From: Amycolatopsis sp. 195334CR
Lineage (GTDB): Bacteria; Actinomycetota; Actinomycetes; Mycobacteriales; Pseudonocardiaceae
DNA length: 64,000 nt
Direction of reading: 5' to 3'
NCBI RefSeq assembly: GCF_017309385.1
Contig: NZ_JAFJMJ010000002.1
Location: 1,674,001 to 1,738,000, forward strand
Shown here: piece after piece, positions 51,735 to 62,642 of the stretch
Position numbering within the stretch: position 1 is the first letter of the stretch
Layout of the letters: the number at the start of each line of letters is the position of its first letter
Notes under the pieces: generated by a model
The model's database searches: none
Seen by the model: only the letters and a program-made list of their open reading frames with translations
What the model was told of the DNA's origin: nothing
Translations under genes and position numbers: made by a program

Positions 51735-52718
51735 ATGAGCGAACCCGATCTCACCGAGCACCACAGTGCCGGCGACGTCACCGAAGCCCTGCGCGCCGAC
51801 GTCCGCGCCGGGCTGACCGCCGAGCGGAAGTGGTTGCCGCCCAAGTGGTTCTACGACGCGGCGGGCAGTGAGCTGTTCGAGAAGATCACCGCACTGCCCG
51901 AGTACTACCCGACCAGGGCCGAACGCGAGATCCTGGCCGGCCAGGCCCCGGCGATCGCCCGGGCCACCGGCGCCCGCGCGCTGGTCGAGCTGGGTTCGGG
52001 GTCGAGCGAGAAGACCCGCCTGCTGCTCGACGCGCTCACCGCGCACGGCACGCTGGAGACCTTCGTGCCGCTGGACGTCTCCGGCGCGGCGCTGGCCGAG
52101 GCCACCGAGGCGATCGCCGCCGAGTACCCCAAGCTGGACGTGCGCGGGGTGGTCGGCGACTTCACCGAGCACCTGGGCCTGCTGCCCGGCGAACCGCCGC
52201 GGGTGGTCGCCTTCCTCGGCGGCACCATCGGCAACTTCCTGCCCCCGGAACGGGCGAAGTTCCTGCGCTCGGTGCGCGAGGTGCTGGCACCGGGGGAGTG
52301 GCTGCTGCTCGGTGCCGACCTGGTGAAGGACCCGGCGCGGCTGGTCCGCGCCTACGACGACGCGGCGGGGGTGACCGCCGAGTTCAACCGCAACGTGCTG
52401 CGGGTGATCAACGCGCGGCTCGGTGCGGACTTCGACGTGGACGCCTTCGAGCACGTCGCGCACTGGGACGCCGAGGCCGAATGGGTCGAGATGTGGCTGC
52501 GCGCCACCGAGGACCAGGTGGTCCGGATCCCCGGTGCGGACCTGGAGGTGACCTTCGCCGCCGGGGAGCACGTGCGCACCGAGATCTCGGCGAAGTTCCG
52601 CCCGGACGGCCTGGCCGCGGAACTGGCCGCCGCCGGTTTCGCCGTCGCCGAACGCTGGACCGACGCCGAGGAACTGTTCAGCCTCACCCTGGCGGCGGTG
52701 ACCCAGGACAGGAAATGA
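51735..52718 (+). CDS. egtD: L-histidine N-alpha-methyltransferase EgtD
   Basis: A 327-residue methyltransferase trimethylating histidine to hercynine. SAM-site ALVELGSGSSEKTRLLLDAL and substrate segments LPEYYPTRAE, FLGGTIGNFLPPERAKF and EFNRNVLRVINA are family hallmarks. An EgtE-type PLP lyase, needed for the last step, is not encoded here; a hydrolase follows instead. Confidence 0.95.
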   Translation: MSEPDLTEHHSAGDVTEALRADVRAGLTAERKWLPPKWFYDAAGSELFEKITALPEYYPTRAEREILAGQAPAIARATGARALVELGSGSSEKTRLLLDALTAHGTLETFVPLDVSGAALAEATEAIAAEYPKLDVRGVVGDFTEHLGLLPGEPPRVVAFLGGTIGNFLPPERAKFLRSVREVLAPGEWLLLGADLVKDPARLVRAYDDAAGVTAEFNRNVLRVINARLGADFDVDAFEHVAHWDAEAEWVEMWLRATEDQVVRIPGADLEVTFAAGEHVRTEISAKFRPDGLAAELAAAGFAVAERWTDAEELFSLTLAAVTQDRK

Positions 52719-52797
52719 ACTAACCGATTTGGTGGACGCCGCGCCGGTGCTTCCCGTGGCATTCTCCGCTCGCTGAAAAACGGCGAAGGGAGAAGTC

Positions 52798-54429
52798 GTG
52801 TTCCAATCCACGGGAGGGCCGGTGCGCAGACGCGTGCTCACCGGTGTGGTGGTGGCGGGGTTCGTGCTGGCGGGATTGCCCGCCACCGCGGGCGCCACCA
52901 CCGCACCGGCCGCGCTCGAACCGGTCGCGGCCGCCGCGCCGATCGCCTGGAAACCCTGCCCGCCCGCGACGCTGACCGGGGTGCCGCCGGAACAGCACCA
53001 GAACTTCAGCTGCGCCTACTACCGCGTGCCGATCGACCACGACAACGCCGCCCTCGGCACCATCGACATCTCGCTGCTGCGGCGGCACGCCCGCCAGCCC
53101 GCGGCGAAGATCGGCTCGCTGTTCCTGAACCCCGGCGGCCCGGGCGGCCCCGGCCTGCGCATGCCGATCAGCGCCGACCGCTACCTCGAACCCGAGGTGC
53201 TGGACCGGTTCGACCTGGTCGGCTTCGACCCGCGCGGAGTCGGCACGAGCAACCCGCTGCGCTGCTTCACCACCGCCGAGGACCAGGCCGACGTGTTCGC
53301 CAAGCAGGTGGCGGTGCCGATCACCCGCGCCGAGATGTCCGACTCGCTGGCCGCCTACCGCGAGTACGGCGAGTTCTGCGACCGCAACGCGGGCAGCCTG
53401 CTCGACCACATGTCCACCAAGGACGTGGTCCGCGACCTGGACCTGCTCCGCGCGGCCGCCGGCGACCAGAAGCTGACCTACGTCGGTTTCTCCTACGGCA
53501 CGCTGATCGGCGCGACCTACGCGAACATGTTCCCCAAGGCCACCCGCGCGCTGGTGCTCGACGGCAACGTCGACCCCAAGCTGCGCACCAGCGACGGCCT
53601 GCAGTACGACCGGGAACGCGCGCGCGGCTTCGAACTCTCGCTCGACGCCTACCTCACCGAGTGCGCGAACGTCGGCGCGAAGTGCGCGTTCAGCGCCGGT
53701 GGCCCGCGGCAGAAGTTCGACGAGATCCGCGAACACCTCCGCGGGCAGCCGATCCCGCTGCCCGGCGGCGGGCAGGTCGACATCCACTCGTTCACCAACG
53801 GTGTGGGCAGCGCCCTGTACAACTTCTCCCAGTTCGCCTCGCTCGCCGAGCAGCTGCAGCAGGTCTACGAGGTGCTGCACCCGCCGGCCGCGAAGGTGCT
53901 GTCCGCGGCCGACGTGCCGGTGCTGACCACGCCGGGCAACCGCGCCCGCTATGACGTGCAGCCCGACACCCCGTACACCTCGGACGACTCGTACTTCGCG
54001 GTCAACTGCTCGGACAAGCGGTTCAAGCACAAGCAGTCGAAGCTGCCCGAGATCGCGGCGGCGTGGGAGAAGGAGTCGCGCACCTTCGGCCGGGTCCAGG
54101 CGTTCTCCGACGCGGCGGGCTGCCCGGTCTGGCCCGGGGACGAGGACGTCTACGCCGGGCCGTGGCAGGCGAAGGTGGCCACGCCGGTGCTGGTGATCGG
54201 GAACTACTACGACCCGGCCACCCAGTACGAGTTCTCGAAGCGGATGACCCAGCAGCTCGGCAACGCGCGGCTGGTCTCGGTCGACGCGTTCGGGCACTGC
54301 ATCCTGGGTGACTCGCAGGGCGTGGACGATCTCACAGCCGACTACCTGATCGACCTGAAAGCGCCTGCTCCCGGCCAGGTCTTCCAGCCGGACGTGGCGC
54401 CCTTCGACCCGGTCTTCGCGACGGACTGA
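52798..54429 (+). CDS. Secreted alpha/beta hydrolase, tripeptidyl aminopeptidase-like
   Basis: A 543-residue exported protein: signal RRRVLTGVVVAGFVLAGLPA with a likely cut after an Ala-rich stretch, then an alpha/beta hydrolase with the Ser nucleophile in YVGFSYGTLIGATYANMF and a C-terminal TAP-like domain with the late His (DAFGHCILG). Six or more cysteines suggest disulfides. Related to Streptomyces SlpD/SlpE and Tap peptidases releasing N-terminal tripeptides. GTG start. Confidence 0.88.
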   Translation: MFQSTGGPVRRRVLTGVVVAGFVLAGLPATAGATTAPAALEPVAAAAPIAWKPCPPATLTGVPPEQHQNFSCAYYRVPIDHDNAALGTIDISLLRRHARQPAAKIGSLFLNPGGPGGPGLRMPISADRYLEPEVLDRFDLVGFDPRGVGTSNPLRCFTTAEDQADVFAKQVAVPITRAEMSDSLAAYREYGEFCDRNAGSLLDHMSTKDVVRDLDLLRAAAGDQKLTYVGFSYGTLIGATYANMFPKATRALVLDGNVDPKLRTSDGLQYDRERARGFELSLDAYLTECANVGAKCAFSAGGPRQKFDEIREHLRGQPIPLPGGGQVDIHSFTNGVGSALYNFSQFASLAEQLQQVYEVLHPPAAKVLSAADVPVLTTPGNRARYDVQPDTPYTSDDSYFAVNCSDKRFKHKQSKLPEIAAAWEKESRTFGRVQAFSDAAGCPVWPGDEDVYAGPWQAKVATPVLVIGNYYDPATQYEFSKRMTQQLGNARLVSVDAFGHCILGDSQGVDDLTADYLIDLKAPAPGQVFQPDVAPFDPVFATD

Positions 54430-54485
54430 GGTACAGTCGACCGGCCCTGATCAACCACGGGAAACGGAAGCGAGGTGAGCGGCAC

Positions 54486-54542
54486 ATGCCAGAGGACAGT
54501 CCTGGAGGGGCCGTGACGCCGCGCTTCACCGTGCGGGGCTGA
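54486..54542 (+). CDS. 18-residue leader peptide upstream of mgtC
   Basis: ATG 54486 with a good ribosome site GAGGTGAG six bases before it opens MPEDSPGGAVTPRFTVRG and a stop. A -10-like TACAGT is at 54432. Pro and acidic residues come at positions 2-4, as in Salmonella mgtL. The 3' half of the ORF overlaps a hairpin with GGCCGTG (54509-54515) and CACGGCC (54545-54551). This is the form of a translation-controlled attenuator sensing Mg2+; coding is inferred. Confidence 0.5.
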   Translation: MPEDSPGGAVTPRFTVRG

Positions 54543-54601
54543 TCCACGGCCTTACCGCGTCTTGTCCGGTTTGTGTGCGCACGCCGGAAAGGCAGGTCGT
54601 G

Positions 54602-55060
54602 ATGACCTTCTTCGAAGTACTGCTGCGCGTCGGCACCGGGGTCGGCCTCGGTGCGGCGATCGGGTTCGAGCGCCAGTTCCGGGCCAGGATGGCCGGCCTG
54701 CGCACGAACACGCTGGTGGCCGTCGGCTCGACGCTGTTCGTGCTGCTGTCGGCACACGGGTTCGACGGTCTCGGCAACGCGGACCCGACCAGGGTCGCCG
54801 CGCAGATCGTGTCCGGCATCGGCTTTCTCGGGGCCGGCGTGATCCTGCGCGACGGCGCCAACATCCGCGGGCTGAACACCGCGGCCACGCTGTGGTGCTC
54901 GGCCGCGGTGGGCGCGCTCGCCGGGGCCGGGCTCTACGGCGTCGCGGCCGCCGGGGCGGGCGTCGTGGTGCTGGTCAACGTGGCGCTGCGGGCGCTCGGC
55001 CACGCCGTCGACCGCCGCCCGGACGAGGGCCGCGACTGCGCCACCTCACCCGAGGAGTGA
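54602..55060 (+). CDS. MgtC/SapB-family membrane protein
   Basis: A 152-residue protein with about four membrane helices. The family core GAAIGFERQFRARMAGLRTN and VSGIGFLGAGVILRDGANIRGLNTAATLW are well conserved. The C-terminal ACT-like domain of virulence MgtC is absent. Family members aid growth in low Mg2+ or act on the ATP synthase. ATG 54602 is preferred to the GTG at 54599. The 170-bp leader holds a short ORF and hairpin. Confidence 0.88.
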   Translation: MTFFEVLLRVGTGVGLGAAIGFERQFRARMAGLRTNTLVAVGSTLFVLLSAHGFDGLGNADPTRVAAQIVSGIGFLGAGVILRDGANIRGLNTAATLWCSAAVGALAGAGLYGVAAAGAGVVVLVNVALRALGHAVDRRPDEGRDCATSPEE

Positions 55061-55070
55061 CCCCAATGCA

Positions 55071-55117
55071 ATGAGTGGGGCATTACTTGCAATCAACGCA
55101 AGTAATGCCCCACTCAT
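55071..55117. terminator. Long perfect hairpin between convergent mgtC and acn
   Basis: 20-bp arms, 55071-55090 (starting ATGAGTGGGGC) and 55098-55117, with a 7-base loop. It should terminate both convergent genes. Arm sequence differs from the IS110-target hairpins. Confidence 0.75.
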
Positions 55118-55152
55118 AGCGGTCAGCCGGGGCGGGCGGAGGCCCGCGTGGC

Positions 55153-58131
<2,979 letters not shown>

Positions 58132-58153
58132 TCAAGCCGCCACGCCGGTGGAA

Positions 58154-58194
58154 CGCGAAAAAGCCCCCGCGAGGCTCGCGGGGGCTTTTTCGCG
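58154..58194. terminator. Strong intrinsic terminator
   Basis: 19-bp arms (58154-58172 and 58176-58194) with a GGC loop; the stem contains GCCCCCGCGA flanked by A5/T5 runs. It ends the minus-strand gene whose stop is at 58201, and by symmetry could also work on the plus strand. Confidence 0.85.
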
Positions 58195-58200
58195 GGAGGC

Positions 58201-59853
58201 CTACTTGGCCAGGTCGAGCAGCGCCTTGATGTCCTCGGGCTGGAGGCTGCGCAGGATGGTCATGCCCTGCTCGTTCAGCGTGCGGATCGGGCTGACGTAG
58301 TGCTTGCCGGAGACCTCGGTGGTGATCACGCCGACGCCCTGCTTGAGGATGCCGGTGCCGAGGCTGGTCAGCGCCTGCTTGACCGCGGGCGGCATCGAGC
58401 CGTCGGCCTCGCTCTCGATCAGGTCGGCCAGCTCGGAGGCGCACATCCGCTCGGTGCGGCCCTCCATGGTCACCGAGTAGCAGTCGCTGTCCTTGGACAG
58501 CTTGAAGTCCTCGCCGTCGGGGCCCTGCAGTTCGAGCGCGGTCAGCGTGGCGCGCGTCCCGCCGCCGACACTGCTGCTCTCGGTCTCCAGCTTCAGCACC
58601 TTGGCGCCGCTGGGCCGCTCCTTGCCCGCGGCTTCGAGGATCGCCGGGCCGGCGTCCTGCAGCGCGCCCATCTCGTCCGGCGGCAGCAGTTCGATCACGC
58701 GCTTGATGTCGGCGTCGAGCGCGGCCTGCAGCAGCTCCTTGACCGCGTCGTTCGAGCTGGCCGCGCCGTTGGCCGCGATGCCCTGCGCGGGCCACTCGGT
58801 CTTCTCCTCGAGCAGCGCGTAGTCGGCGATCGTGTAGAGCAGGCTGGGGTACCAGGCGTCGTCGACCTTGACCGTGGCGATCCGCACCGGCTCGCCCTTG
58901 TTCTTGCGGACCTCCTCGGCGATGTCGATCGTCTCGGTCTCCGGGCCTGAGGGCACGTCGTCGGCGTCGAGCGCGGCGTCGAGGAAGTCCTTGGTCAGCG
59001 GGATCTTGGTGAAGTCCGCGGTGACGGTGATCTTGCCGCCGGTCAGCTTGGTGATGGTCAGGTGGTCGTTGACCTGCTGCTGCTGGGACTCGTCGAAGAC
59101 CAGGTTCTCGGTCTTGATCTCCATGCCGGACAGCGCCTTGGGGTCGGCCTCCGGGCGGATGATCTCCAGCCGCTTGAGCTCGGCGGCGGCCTCTTCGATC
59201 GGGTCGGTGAACAGCGAGGCCTCGGCGGGGGCGAGCGTGCCGAGCAGGCCCACCACGTCACCGGAGCTGATCGTGTTGGCCAGGTTCTGCGCGGCCAGGG
59301 TGGGCGTCTCGGCGCCACCGGAGGAGCTCTGCGCCAGCGCGAACCAGGTCACCCCGCCGCCGACCGCCACCACCAGGGCGATCACCAGGCCGATGATCAG
59401 GCCCTTCTTGGGCTTGGCCGCGCCGGGTCCGCCGGGGCCGCCCGCCGGTGGCACCGGGTAGCCGCCGCTGGCCTGCTGGCCGTAGTACTGCTCCTGGGCG
59501 TGCTGCTGGTACTGGCCCTGCTGGGCGTACTGCTCCTGGCCGTACTGCTGGTACGGCTGCTGCCCGGTGGCGTACGGCTGCTGGGCGTACGGCTGCTCGG
59601 CCGTCTGCGGCTGCTGGGCGTACTGCTGCTCGGCCGTGTGCTGGTACTGCTGCTGCTCGGCCGTCTGCGGCGGCTGCTGCTGGTACTGCTGCTGCGGCTG
59701 CTCACCGGTCTGCGGCGCGTAGAACTGCTGCTCCCCGGTCTGCGGGTAGAAATGCTGTGCCGTCGGCGGGTACTGCTGCGGGTGTTCCTGACCGCCCTGC
59801 TGCCCTTCGCCGCCCTGTTGCGGCCACTGGCCGCCCTGTCCTGGACTGGTCAC
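58201..59853 (-). CDS. Single-pass membrane protein with Gln/Tyr/Pro-rich cytosolic tail
   Basis: A 550-residue protein. Residues 1-135 are low-complexity, dominated by Gln, Tyr, Pro and Gly with repeated TAEQ / TGEQ / AQQPQ units. A membrane helix follows (GLIIGLVIALVVAVGGGVTWF, in part GLVIALVVAVGGG), then about 380 extracellular residues with no domain I recognise. The GTG overlaps the stop of the preceding 4-helix protein gene (GTGA). The tail could drive condensation or bind a partner; that is speculation. Confidence 0.75.
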   Translation of the reverse strand: MTSPGQGGQWPQQGGEGQQGGQEHPQQYPPTAQHFYPQTGEQQFYAPQTGEQPQQQYQQQPPQTAEQQQYQHTAEQQYAQQPQTAEQPYAQQPYATGQQPYQQYGQEQYAQQGQYQQHAQEQYYGQQASGGYPVPPAGGPGGPGAAKPKKGLIIGLVIALVVAVGGGVTWFALAQSSSGGAETPTLAAQNLANTISSGDVVGLLGTLAPAEASLFTDPIEEAAAELKRLEIIRPEADPKALSGMEIKTENLVFDESQQQQVNDHLTITKLTGGKITVTADFTKIPLTKDFLDAALDADDVPSGPETETIDIAEEVRKNKGEPVRIATVKVDDAWYPSLLYTIADYALLEEKTEWPAQGIAANGAASSNDAVKELLQAALDADIKRVIELLPPDEMGALQDAGPAILEAAGKERPSGAKVLKLETESSSVGGGTRATLTALELQGPDGEDFKLSKDSDCYSVTMEGRTERMCASELADLIESEADGSMPPAVKQALTSLGTGILKQGVGVITTEVSGKHYVSPIRTLNEQGMTILRSLQPEDIKALLDLAK

Positions 59854-60326
59854 GAGACCCCTCGATTCCTCTGTACCTGGCGCCGGCCCACCGCGGCCGT
59901 GATGACCGCGCCGAGCGCCCCGATGACGGCGACCAGCGTGCCGATGGTAGTCGTGACGGGTCCCAGCGGTGTTACGCCGATGGGTCCGCCCTCATCACCC
60001 CCTTGGACGGCGGCGAACCCCGCCGCGGTTCCCACGAATATCGCCAGCACCACGGTCACCACCGCGCCGGTGCGGGTGGCCCCGAGCACCAGCAGCGCGA
60101 TCGCCGCCGCGGCCAGCAGCGGGACCACGATCCACACCCGCAGCGCGAGCAGCACGAAGGTGTTCTCGGTCAGGTCGAACCGGTCGATCAGACCCACCAG
60201 CTGGTAGCTGCTGCGGTTCACCGAGCCCGAGCGGAACCAGCTGAGGAAGCTGCCCACCACGGCGAGCACCAGGCCCGCGGCGGCGGAGGCGGCCAGCACC
60301 TTGGTGGCCATCGAGCGGTTCGGCAC
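59850..60326 (-). CDS. Four-helix membrane protein of unknown function
   Basis: A 158-residue protein with about four membrane segments (KVLAASAAAGLVLAVVGSFL, VWIVVPLLAAAAIALLVLGA, VTVVLAIFVGTAAGFAA, TIGTLVAVIGALGAVITAAV). GTG 60326 is chosen because GAGGAGAG precedes it; longer upstream frames are unlikely. It is translationally coupled to the Gln/Tyr-rich membrane protein, so the two may act together. It diverges from the NlpC/P60 gene. Confidence 0.78.
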   Translation of the reverse strand: MPNRSMATKVLAASAAAGLVLAVVGSFLSWFRSGSVNRSSYQLVGLIDRFDLTENTFVLLALRVWIVVPLLAAAAIALLVLGATRTGAVVTVVLAIFVGTAAGFAAVQGGDEGGPIGVTPLGPVTTTIGTLVAVIGALGAVITAAVGRRQVQRNRGVS

Positions 60327-60556
60327 GGGATCTCTCCTCGGGTTCACGGTCGGTGCGGCTTGGACGCGCGAGACCGGGTCCTGGTTCACCCCCGTCCGGG
60401 TTCGGCGCATCCCCGGATCGGGGGAAAAGTGATCAACGAGACCCAAGTTTCGCGTGTGACTGGTGGTCATTGTGGGGCTCAGGTGGCACAGTGCTCGCGG
60501 GGGCCTGCGTAAGCGCAGGTCACCGGGTGTCGTTTGAGGACGGTCGGAGGTGGCGG

Positions 60557-61906
60557 GTGAAACGCAGCGGGCGCGCGCGGGCGGGTTGGGCCGCCATCGG
60601 CTCACTCAGCGTGGTGCTTTTGCTCGGCGGGACCGGAACGGCCGTGGCCGTGCCGCCGCCCCCGCCGAACCCGAGCGACTCCGAGCTCGACAGCAGCCGC
60701 GACGAGGCCGACGCCAGGGCCGGTGAGGTCGGCAAGCTGACCAACCGGCTCGCCGAGGCCGAGTCCCGCCTCGGCGAGCTGCAGGCCGACGTCGAGCTCA
60801 AGATGGAGGACGCGAACAAGGCCCGCGTCGACATGGAGACCGCGCAGGACGAGGCGAGCGCGGCCCAGCGGGACGCCGAGTCCGCCGGCGCCGAAGCCGA
60901 CGCGGCCGCCTCCTCGGTGGACAACGCGCGGGCCGACCTCGACAAGTTCGTCGGCGCGAGCTACCAGCAGGGCAGCACCATCGGCTCGGTCTCGGCCTAC
61001 ATCGGCTCGGACAGCCCGAAGGACCTGCTCGCCCGCGCCCAGTTGCTCGACGCGGTCGGCGGCAGCCAGGTCGACGCGCTGGAGGGCATGCAGCGCGCGC
61101 AGACCGACAAGTCCAACAAGGACGCCGAGGCGCGCAAGAAGCTCGAAGTCGCCCGCGAGAAGCAGGAGGCCGCCGAGCGCGCCAAGAGCAACGCCGACGC
61201 CGCGCAGAACGAGGCGGTCCGCGCCCAGCAGGACCAGGAAGCCGAGAACGGGCGCCTGGAGTCCGAGAAGTCCGGCGTGGAGAAGCAGCTCTACGAGGCG
61301 CAGTCCAAGGTCAGCGGCCTGGAGGGGCAGCGCCAGCGGTACGAGGACTGGCAGGCGCAGAAGAAGGCCGAGGAAGAGGAGCAGGCCCGCAAGGCGGCGC
61401 TGGCCCAGCAGCCGGCGCCCGGTGGCGGGTCGAAGAAGAACGGTGGTTCGGCGGGCAGGCCGTCGGCGCCGTCCGCACCCGCCGGGCGGGGCGTCGAATC
61501 GGTGGTCGCGCGGGCGATGTCGCAGCTGGGCGTGGTCTACGCCTGGGGCGGTGGCAACCAGAGCGGGCCGACCAGGGGCATCCGCGACGGCGGGGTCGCC
61601 GACGCGCACGGCGACTACCGCAAGATCGGCTTCGACTGCTCCGGGCTGATGATCTACGCCTTCGCCGGGGTCAAGGGGCTGCCGCACTACAGCGGGTACC
61701 AGTACAACGCCGGGCCCAAGGTGCCGCTGTCGCAGATGCGCCGCGGCGACATGCTGTTCTGGGGCCGCGGTGGCCGGATCCACCACGTGGCCCTCTACCT
61801 GGGCAACGGCCAGATGGTCGAGGCACCGCACTCGGGTTCGGTGGTCAAGGTCTCGCCGGTGCGCTACGGCGGCATCATGCCCTACGCCACCCGGCTCATC
61901 GGCTGA
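60557..61906 (+). CDS. Secreted NlpC/P60 peptidoglycan endopeptidase
   Basis: A 449-residue RipA/RipC-like cell-wall hydrolase. A signal peptide (AAIGSLSVVLLLGGTGTAVA) is followed by a long coiled coil (about 40-260, Glu/Ala/Lys-rich), a Pro/Gly linker and a C-terminal NlpC/P60 domain with catalytic Cys361 in IGFDCSGLMIYAF and His in RIHHVALYLG. It would cut peptide stems of peptidoglycan during division. GTG 60557 follows GGAGGTGG. The 230-bp upstream gap has a small hairpin (60503-60518). Confidence 0.9.
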   Translation: MKRSGRARAGWAAIGSLSVVLLLGGTGTAVAVPPPPPNPSDSELDSSRDEADARAGEVGKLTNRLAEAESRLGELQADVELKMEDANKARVDMETAQDEASAAQRDAESAGAEADAAASSVDNARADLDKFVGASYQQGSTIGSVSAYIGSDSPKDLLARAQLLDAVGGSQVDALEGMQRAQTDKSNKDAEARKKLEVAREKQEAAERAKSNADAAQNEAVRAQQDQEAENGRLESEKSGVEKQLYEAQSKVSGLEGQRQRYEDWQAQKKAEEEEQARKAALAQQPAPGGGSKKNGGSAGRPSAPSAPAGRGVESVVARAMSQLGVVYAWGGGNQSGPTRGIRDGGVADAHGDYRKIGFDCSGLMIYAFAGVKGLPHYSGYQYNAGPKVPLSQMRRGDMLFWGRGGRIHHVALYLGNGQMVEAPHSGSVVKVSPVRYGGIMPYATRLIG

Positions 61907-61978
61907 GCTGTCGATTCCGGGTCTCCCCGTTCGACGTCCGGGCATACGTTGCCCGACCGTGTCGACAGGGGAGATCGA

Positions 61979-62311
61979 ATGCTGGGACCAGCAGAGGTGC
62001 GCCGGATCGCGATGGCGCTGCCCGAGGTGACCGAGGCGGGGCAGGGGACCACGCCGAGCTTCCAGGTCCGGGGGCGGACCTTCGCCGCGGTGGTCGCCGA
62101 CGGCACCCGCGCCCAGCTGCACCTGAAGGAGGCCGACGTCCGCGCCGCGGTGGAGGAGGACCCGGCCGTGTTCAGCGGCCTGCTCCGCCAGCGGCGGCTG
62201 CTGCTCGAAGTCGACCTGGCCGCGGTCGACCCGGCGCTGTTCGCCCGGCTCACCGAACGGGCGTGGGCGTGGCGGGCCCCGCGCCGCCTCGCCGACACCG
62301 GCGGCCGCTAG
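61979..62311 (+). CDS. MmcQ/YjbR-family protein
   Basis: A 110-residue MmcQ/YjbR-like protein (VRRIAMALPEVTEAGQGTTP, PSFQVRGRTFAAV). The fold binds DNA in some relatives; function unknown. ATG 61979 has AGGGGAG before it. The hairpin used as target by IS110 copy 2 follows 36 bp after the stop. Confidence 0.85.
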   Translation: MLGPAEVRRIAMALPEVTEAGQGTTPSFQVRGRTFAAVVADGTRAQLHLKEADVRAAVEEDPAVFSGLLRQRRLLLEVDLAAVDPALFARLTERAWAWRAPRRLADTGGR

Positions 62312-62347
62312 CGTCCGGCCCCCGGCCCCCAGCCCCGGCCAAGTGGT

Positions 62348-62389
62348 GTGAATGTGGCTTTCACAGCGGAATCGGCAGTGAAAGCCACA
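62348..62389. repeat. Interrupted hairpin (left part), IS110 target of copy 2
   Basis: Left arm GTGAATGTGGCTTTCAC and right arm ending GAAAGCCACA, completed by TTCAC after the IS element (63743-63747). Restored arms are 17 bp. Loop sequence differs from the copy-1 target, so this is an independent hairpin. Confidence 0.85.
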
Positions 62390-62405
62390 GTGATGATGGT
62401 GTGTA

Positions 62406-62616
62406 TGGACGGGGGCTGCCCCGGGGCTTGGCCCGGAAAGCCACTGATGCCCTGGCCGGGGTTGTCTTGCGAATGATCTGCCGGTTCCGGGGTGGTCTCC
62501 GTTCGTGCACGTCACCAGGCCAGGGGATGTGACTTGATAGGAGCCTGTGCCACCAGGACACCCATCACTGTGCTGTCCACCCCTGCTGGCCCGGTACGTG
62601 CCCTCCCTGACCACTG
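62406..62616 (+). ncRNA. Putative bridge RNA of IS110 copy 2
   Basis: Same four guide-like segments as copy 1, shifted by 52626 bp: 62436-62443, 62469-62475, 62537-62546 and 62563-62570. One base differs between copies outside the guides (T at 62448 for C). Ends are approximate. Confidence 0.65.
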
Positions 62617-62642
62617 AACACCACGGGACGGCAGAGACCAGG

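Noticed and set aside
54430..54601. M-box Mg riboswitch before mgtC
   Set aside because: The conserved M-box core cannot be recognised; a short leader ORF with hairpin fits better.
60327..60556. c-di-AMP (ydaO) riboswitch before the NlpC/P60 gene, common in actinomycetes
   Set aside because: The conserved aptamer segments are not seen; only a small hairpin at 60503-60518.
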